Origin: Crocodylus rhombifer
Lineage: Eukaryota > Chordata > Crocodylia > Crocodylidae
Reading direction: 5' to 3'
DNA: 64,000 nucleotides
NCBI GenBank assembly: GCA_038503035.1
Contig: JAVSML010024569.1
Span: forward strand, 248,001-312,000
Positions 60,761 through 64,000 of the stretch are shown piece after piece. Made by a program: the position numbers and the translations under genes. The notes beneath the pieces were generated by a model. The model worked only from the letters and a program-made list of their open reading frames with translations. It was not told the origin of the DNA and searched no databases. Positions within the stretch are counted from its first letter, which is position 1. Each line of letters begins with the position of its first letter.

Positions 60761-61043
60761 CAGCAGTGTGAAACATATGGCCAGTGGGCGGTATCTGGCC
60801 AGCAGACCACCTACATGATCCAGGAATTTGGGATGAGACTTGCTGTCAAAATCCAGGGTACAGATGCCCACTGAGGACATGTTTTGGTGGCGGTAGGTAA
60901 GTGATAGCTGCATTAAACCCCATAACTTCCTGGTGAGGCTTGCCCTACACCTGCTGCCACTTGCTCTGCTGCGAGTGGTGGGTCTGCATCCAACCCCCAG
61001 GGTATGGATCTGGTCTGGCAGGCCAGCAAGTTTGATACTTCTG
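60761..61043 (+). mobile_element. hAT MITE, family E
   Basis: Left end CAGCAGTGTGAAACATATGG, right end AAGTTTGATACTTCTG, imperfect inverted repeats. Flanking 8-mers GTCCAAAC and GTCTAAAC agree at 7 of 8. 283 bp, non-coding. Confidence 0.85.
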
Positions 61044-64000
61044 GTCTAAACAGTTTTACAGCCTAAAAAAGGATGAGAAGAAAAATGGAGAGATGACATG
61101 CCTTGCCTGAGTTGTCACAAGGCCCTTGGCAGCAGAAGAAGGAATAAAACAAGCATTTCTGGTCCATGTCCTCTAATCAGCACACCATTTCAGTGAACTA
61201 AATGTCACGTGTTCATTCTGCAGCAGTCCTTGTCATTGATGCGAATGTGCCTATGGAAATACATGCCATACTATTTTCATAAGAAAGTGTAGTGGAAGGC
61301 ATCACAGTTGAGACTAATAGTTTTTATTGATATCCACAACATATGTTTTTCATTGAAAACTGACACATTACTCACTCTGAATTTTTTGCTATCTTTGAAT
61401 AAGGTAAAGGTTTCAGATTCTGATCAAAAGATGAAATGGTAACCAGTGATTATGAATATTCATTACATACTGTAACTAAGAAGCAGTTTCTGAAAACCGA
61501 AGTATTAATATTAAAAGCATGGTGCATTAATCAATCCCATGGTGCAAGTGGAATATATTTTCTAACAGCAAATATATCACACCTTTGTGTCTCAGGCCTC
61601 AGCTTGGCTTATATTCTTTGATACAACAGGTGGAAACAGCCTGATCTATTCCTTACCCTCAAAGTACCTAGTGGCCCTATCAGTAATACAATATAAATGA
61701 TGAACTAAATGTATACTGTGAACTGAATATTACTGTTCCTTCCTTGCTTCTCCAATGGTTATCTGATGTCTTGAAGCATAATGTGTTTATATGGTAGTGC
61801 ACCAACCAAAAATGATATTGTTGTAGAATTAGTCCATCTCTGGTTGTTAAAAACACCCATTTCTGCACTCCCTTTAACCACAGCTATCAACTGGAGTAGT
61901 TATAATAGTGGGTTCAGACAGAAGTGGGTGGAAGGTAAAACCAGAATAAAACCCATAGGTTGTGATGGGGGATGAATAATCTGAACATAAGTGTTTTTCC
62001 ATTTTTGCAGGTGGCAGGAAGCAGTGTTATATTGATTATATGAAGATCTGTAATAGGTTTAAGATGATTCATATGACTGCTTTTTTTAAAACTCTCACCT
62101 GGATTTTATCATATCAGAGAATTCATTTTAATTCACAAGTTTTAAATTGAATGGGGGAAAAAAAAGTCTTCTGCTTTCCCTCATCTTTTATTTGGTAGTG
62201 AGAGCTGGAATATTTTGCATTTTTAGCAGGTAATCTAATTGACTTGGTTTTAAGTTCCTGTTTCATATCAGTTTATTTGGAAACTACCTAGTGCTTCTTT
62301 CTAGGAGTTAATTACCCCCACAAAGGGGGTAATTTCTCACAAGTAGAGAAAGAAGCAAAACATAGTCCACTTTTGGGTCAAACTGAAACAGCACCTCAGT
62401 AAGATCATCCTGCACTTCCTGCTTTCATACAGTCAACTTGTACTTCAGTGTAACTATAGTGAAGCCTTCTAAACCCTTAGTGTAAGGTTTCTTTAGAGCT
62501 GCTAATCTAATAGGAAAGCAATACTTGACTGTCTTAATGGCCCCTTGTATTGTTTATTTATAATCTGAAAAATACAGAATAACATGAAGTTTTAGGGGAA
62601 CTTGGCTATCTTGTTAGAAAGTATCTGGTATGACTAATATCCCCACCCCCCTGCTTCATGAAATTGCATACATTTCAAATGGGCTGTTAGTGGCATGGCA
62701 GGATGGACAGATGTTGTGTGTCCCACGATGTCAGTTGTTGAAGAGTGACAAAAAACAGCTGGCCACACGTTTTTGCTGTGTGGGGTAAAAAAAAATAAAT
62801 TATCAGTGTGCCAGAAAAATGGTGGGGCCATGAGGAAGCTTTTGTTCTTGAAAGAGCCTGGCAGCATTTGCTGGGCTACAGCTGCCTCCTGCCTAGACAT
62901 AGCCACAAGGGTGGCAACTGCTTATGGGGGAAGTGTTTTATTGCTTGAGGCTAGAGGGCTTGCCTCTTGTAACAGCTTTTTCACACTCCAGCTAGGGGAC
63001 TCGAAAATATGGCCACCTGTAGCGCTTTATTTTTCATGGTACTACAAGGTTTATAGCACTTGTGATTTTTCTGCTCCTCTGGTGTTTGCAGACTTGAGGC
63101 TAGACCCTTATTGGATATGAATCATGAAAGACAAGGTTCTTAATGTCTGTTTAAACTTGCCTGTCCCAAGTCCTTAATGTCTGTTTAAACACTTGAATAT
63201 TCTGTGCGTGCAGTACTCACAGTCAGATATGGCAGCAGCATTTTTTATTTTTGTTTTTCTGTATACTACATGAAAAGGATATAATAATGATCAGTGTAAA
63301 ATTATGTCTGAAAATGACAAAGTAGAAGCAATAGAACTGATTGAGAATTGTAGATTGCTTTGTTTGACAAATTGCTACCAGGTATTATTCTTTAAGAGCC
63401 AATTTACATTCTATCTGTGGCTATGCACAGTGATCATTCTGTGACCAAAATGAAACTTTTTTGTATTTTTGCTTTATACATTTGCATGCAGAACTTGTAT
63501 GGACATGTCACTGCTTACAAAAATCTGAATGTTACATTTCTAACACAATTAGATATGCAAACCACGTCTCCAAAAAGATGTAATGGGGAAATTTAATGTA
63601 TGTTTAAACCATTTTAATGAAAGATTTCAAGTGGATTTGAAATGTTTATATGTCTGAGCAAATGGGAAATGTTACGTACACTTGATTGCTACTCTATAAC
63701 CTTTAACTCTAAGAATTACAGGAGAATGTGGTTTGAAAGGTGATTATTATTTCTATGAGTTATTTGGCAACAGTTTGACTCTAATTTGGACTATGCTTTT
63801 GAGAAACGTATTGCATTCTAGTCCATGGAAAAAAAGAGGAGTTGCCACATTGCATTGTCCATATATGTGTAGGCCCCTGGCAAGAGAGGCACAAGAAGAA
63901 TTTAAAAATACAGATGCATCTCTGGAATGTGAAATCATGATTTTTAAATATTGTTGAAAACTTGTAATAAACTGCTCATGTCAAGCTTGCCAGAGTAGTC
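61044..64000. other. Intronic stretch, end of window
   Basis: AT-rich. It contains an acceptor-like tract TTTTTCCATTTTTGCAG ending at 62010, with no convincing exon after it, and a 34-bp partial tandem duplication at 63137-63190. A 115-codon frame at 62773-63120 has no recognisable domain. No repeat family was recognised. Confidence 0.4.

Larger units (their letters stand above)
546..64000 (+). other. CBLB: CBLB downstream intron (5' part, at least 63.4 kb)
   Basis: Begins with a consensus donor GTAAG directly after the exon. No sequence encoding the next expected CBL-B segment (beginning around NLTKLSLIFSHM) was seen by eye or in open frames of 60 codons or more, so the intron probably runs past the window. 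It is AT-rich, with GC-rich islands only where transposons sit. All other features listed here lie inside this intron. A short downstream exon could be missed by eye. Confidence 0.8.

Noticed and set aside
60518..60874. 118-codon frame
   Set aside because: It spans the end of one hAT, a decayed triplet repeat and the start of another hAT, so it cannot be a single coding unit.
61990..62010. Acceptor-like tract ending TTTTTGCAG
   Set aside because: The following sequence has no open frame matching CBL-B and no clear donor, so it is treated as a chance site.
62773..63120. 115-codon frame near the window end
   Set aside because: No motif. It overlaps an antisense frame of 90 codons and is not near a CBLB-like exon signal.
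546..64000. Search by eye for the next CBLB exon (peptide starting NLTKLSLIFSHM)
   Set aside because: Nothing resembling it was seen. A short exon can be missed by eye, so this needs a translated alignment to confirm.
1..64000. CRISPR arrays, tRNA, rRNA, operons, bacterial promoters
   Set aside because: No regularly spaced direct repeats and no cloverleaf or rRNA signatures were noticed. The spliced CBLB exon and LINE/SINE content show a vertebrate nuclear genome.

Overview
This is eukaryotic, vertebrate DNA. It contains one protein-coding exon and otherwise the interior of one very large intron. The exon (295-545, + strand) matches, as I recall the protein, residues about 57-140 of CBL-B. 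CBL-B is a RING-type E3 ubiquitin ligase, and this exon encodes part of the four-helix bundle of its N-terminal tyrosine-kinase-binding region. Bases 1-294 are the end of the upstream intron. Bases 546-64000 (at least 63.4 kb) are the start of the downstream intron. I did not notice the next CBLB exon.

The repeats suggest a sauropsid, most likely a crocodilian: CR1 LINEs with ATCTATGAAATCTATGA-type 3' ends, several hAT-type non-autonomous transposons with 8-bp target duplications, old MIR-type core-SINEs and solo LTRs. A turtle is the main alternative. The species call is inference from repeat style only.

Layout: 0-1 kb, exon and intron start; 1.5 kb, a short inverted-repeat transposon with an inverted partner at 56.1 kb; 3.6-6.2 kb, two CR1 copies tail to tail; 8.0-8.3 kb, a hairpin repeat related to one at 54.9 kb; 9.6-10.9 kb, a 1.28-kb GC-rich hAT element; 11.8-13.3 kb, two copies of an unnamed repeat and a palindromic MITE; 15-21 kb, MIRs, a short hAT and a TACTGTATTT-ended transposon; 22.6-23.7 kb, a dead LINE reverse-transcriptase remnant followed by a CR1 fragment; 24.3-25.3 and 44.3-45.3 kb, two solo LTRs of one family in opposite orientation; 26 kb, a second TACTGTATTT-ended element; 30.7 kb, a large foldback element; 32-33.6 kb, an old CR1/L3-like LINE; 34-42 kb, mixed MITE, hAT and MIR pieces; 47 kb, hairpins and a Tigger-like element; 50 kb, one hAT nested inside another; 55-61 kb, four more hAT copies.

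There is no operon, CRISPR array, rRNA or tRNA, and none of the open frames of 60-191 codons looks like an independent gene. The points of most functional interest are the splice geometry of the exon (it begins GTAAGA, so the acceptor is also a potential regenerated donor), a cryptic acceptor 51 nt upstream, and a sense-oriented LTR with a TATA box and a donor-like site. I found no convincing previously undescribed system.
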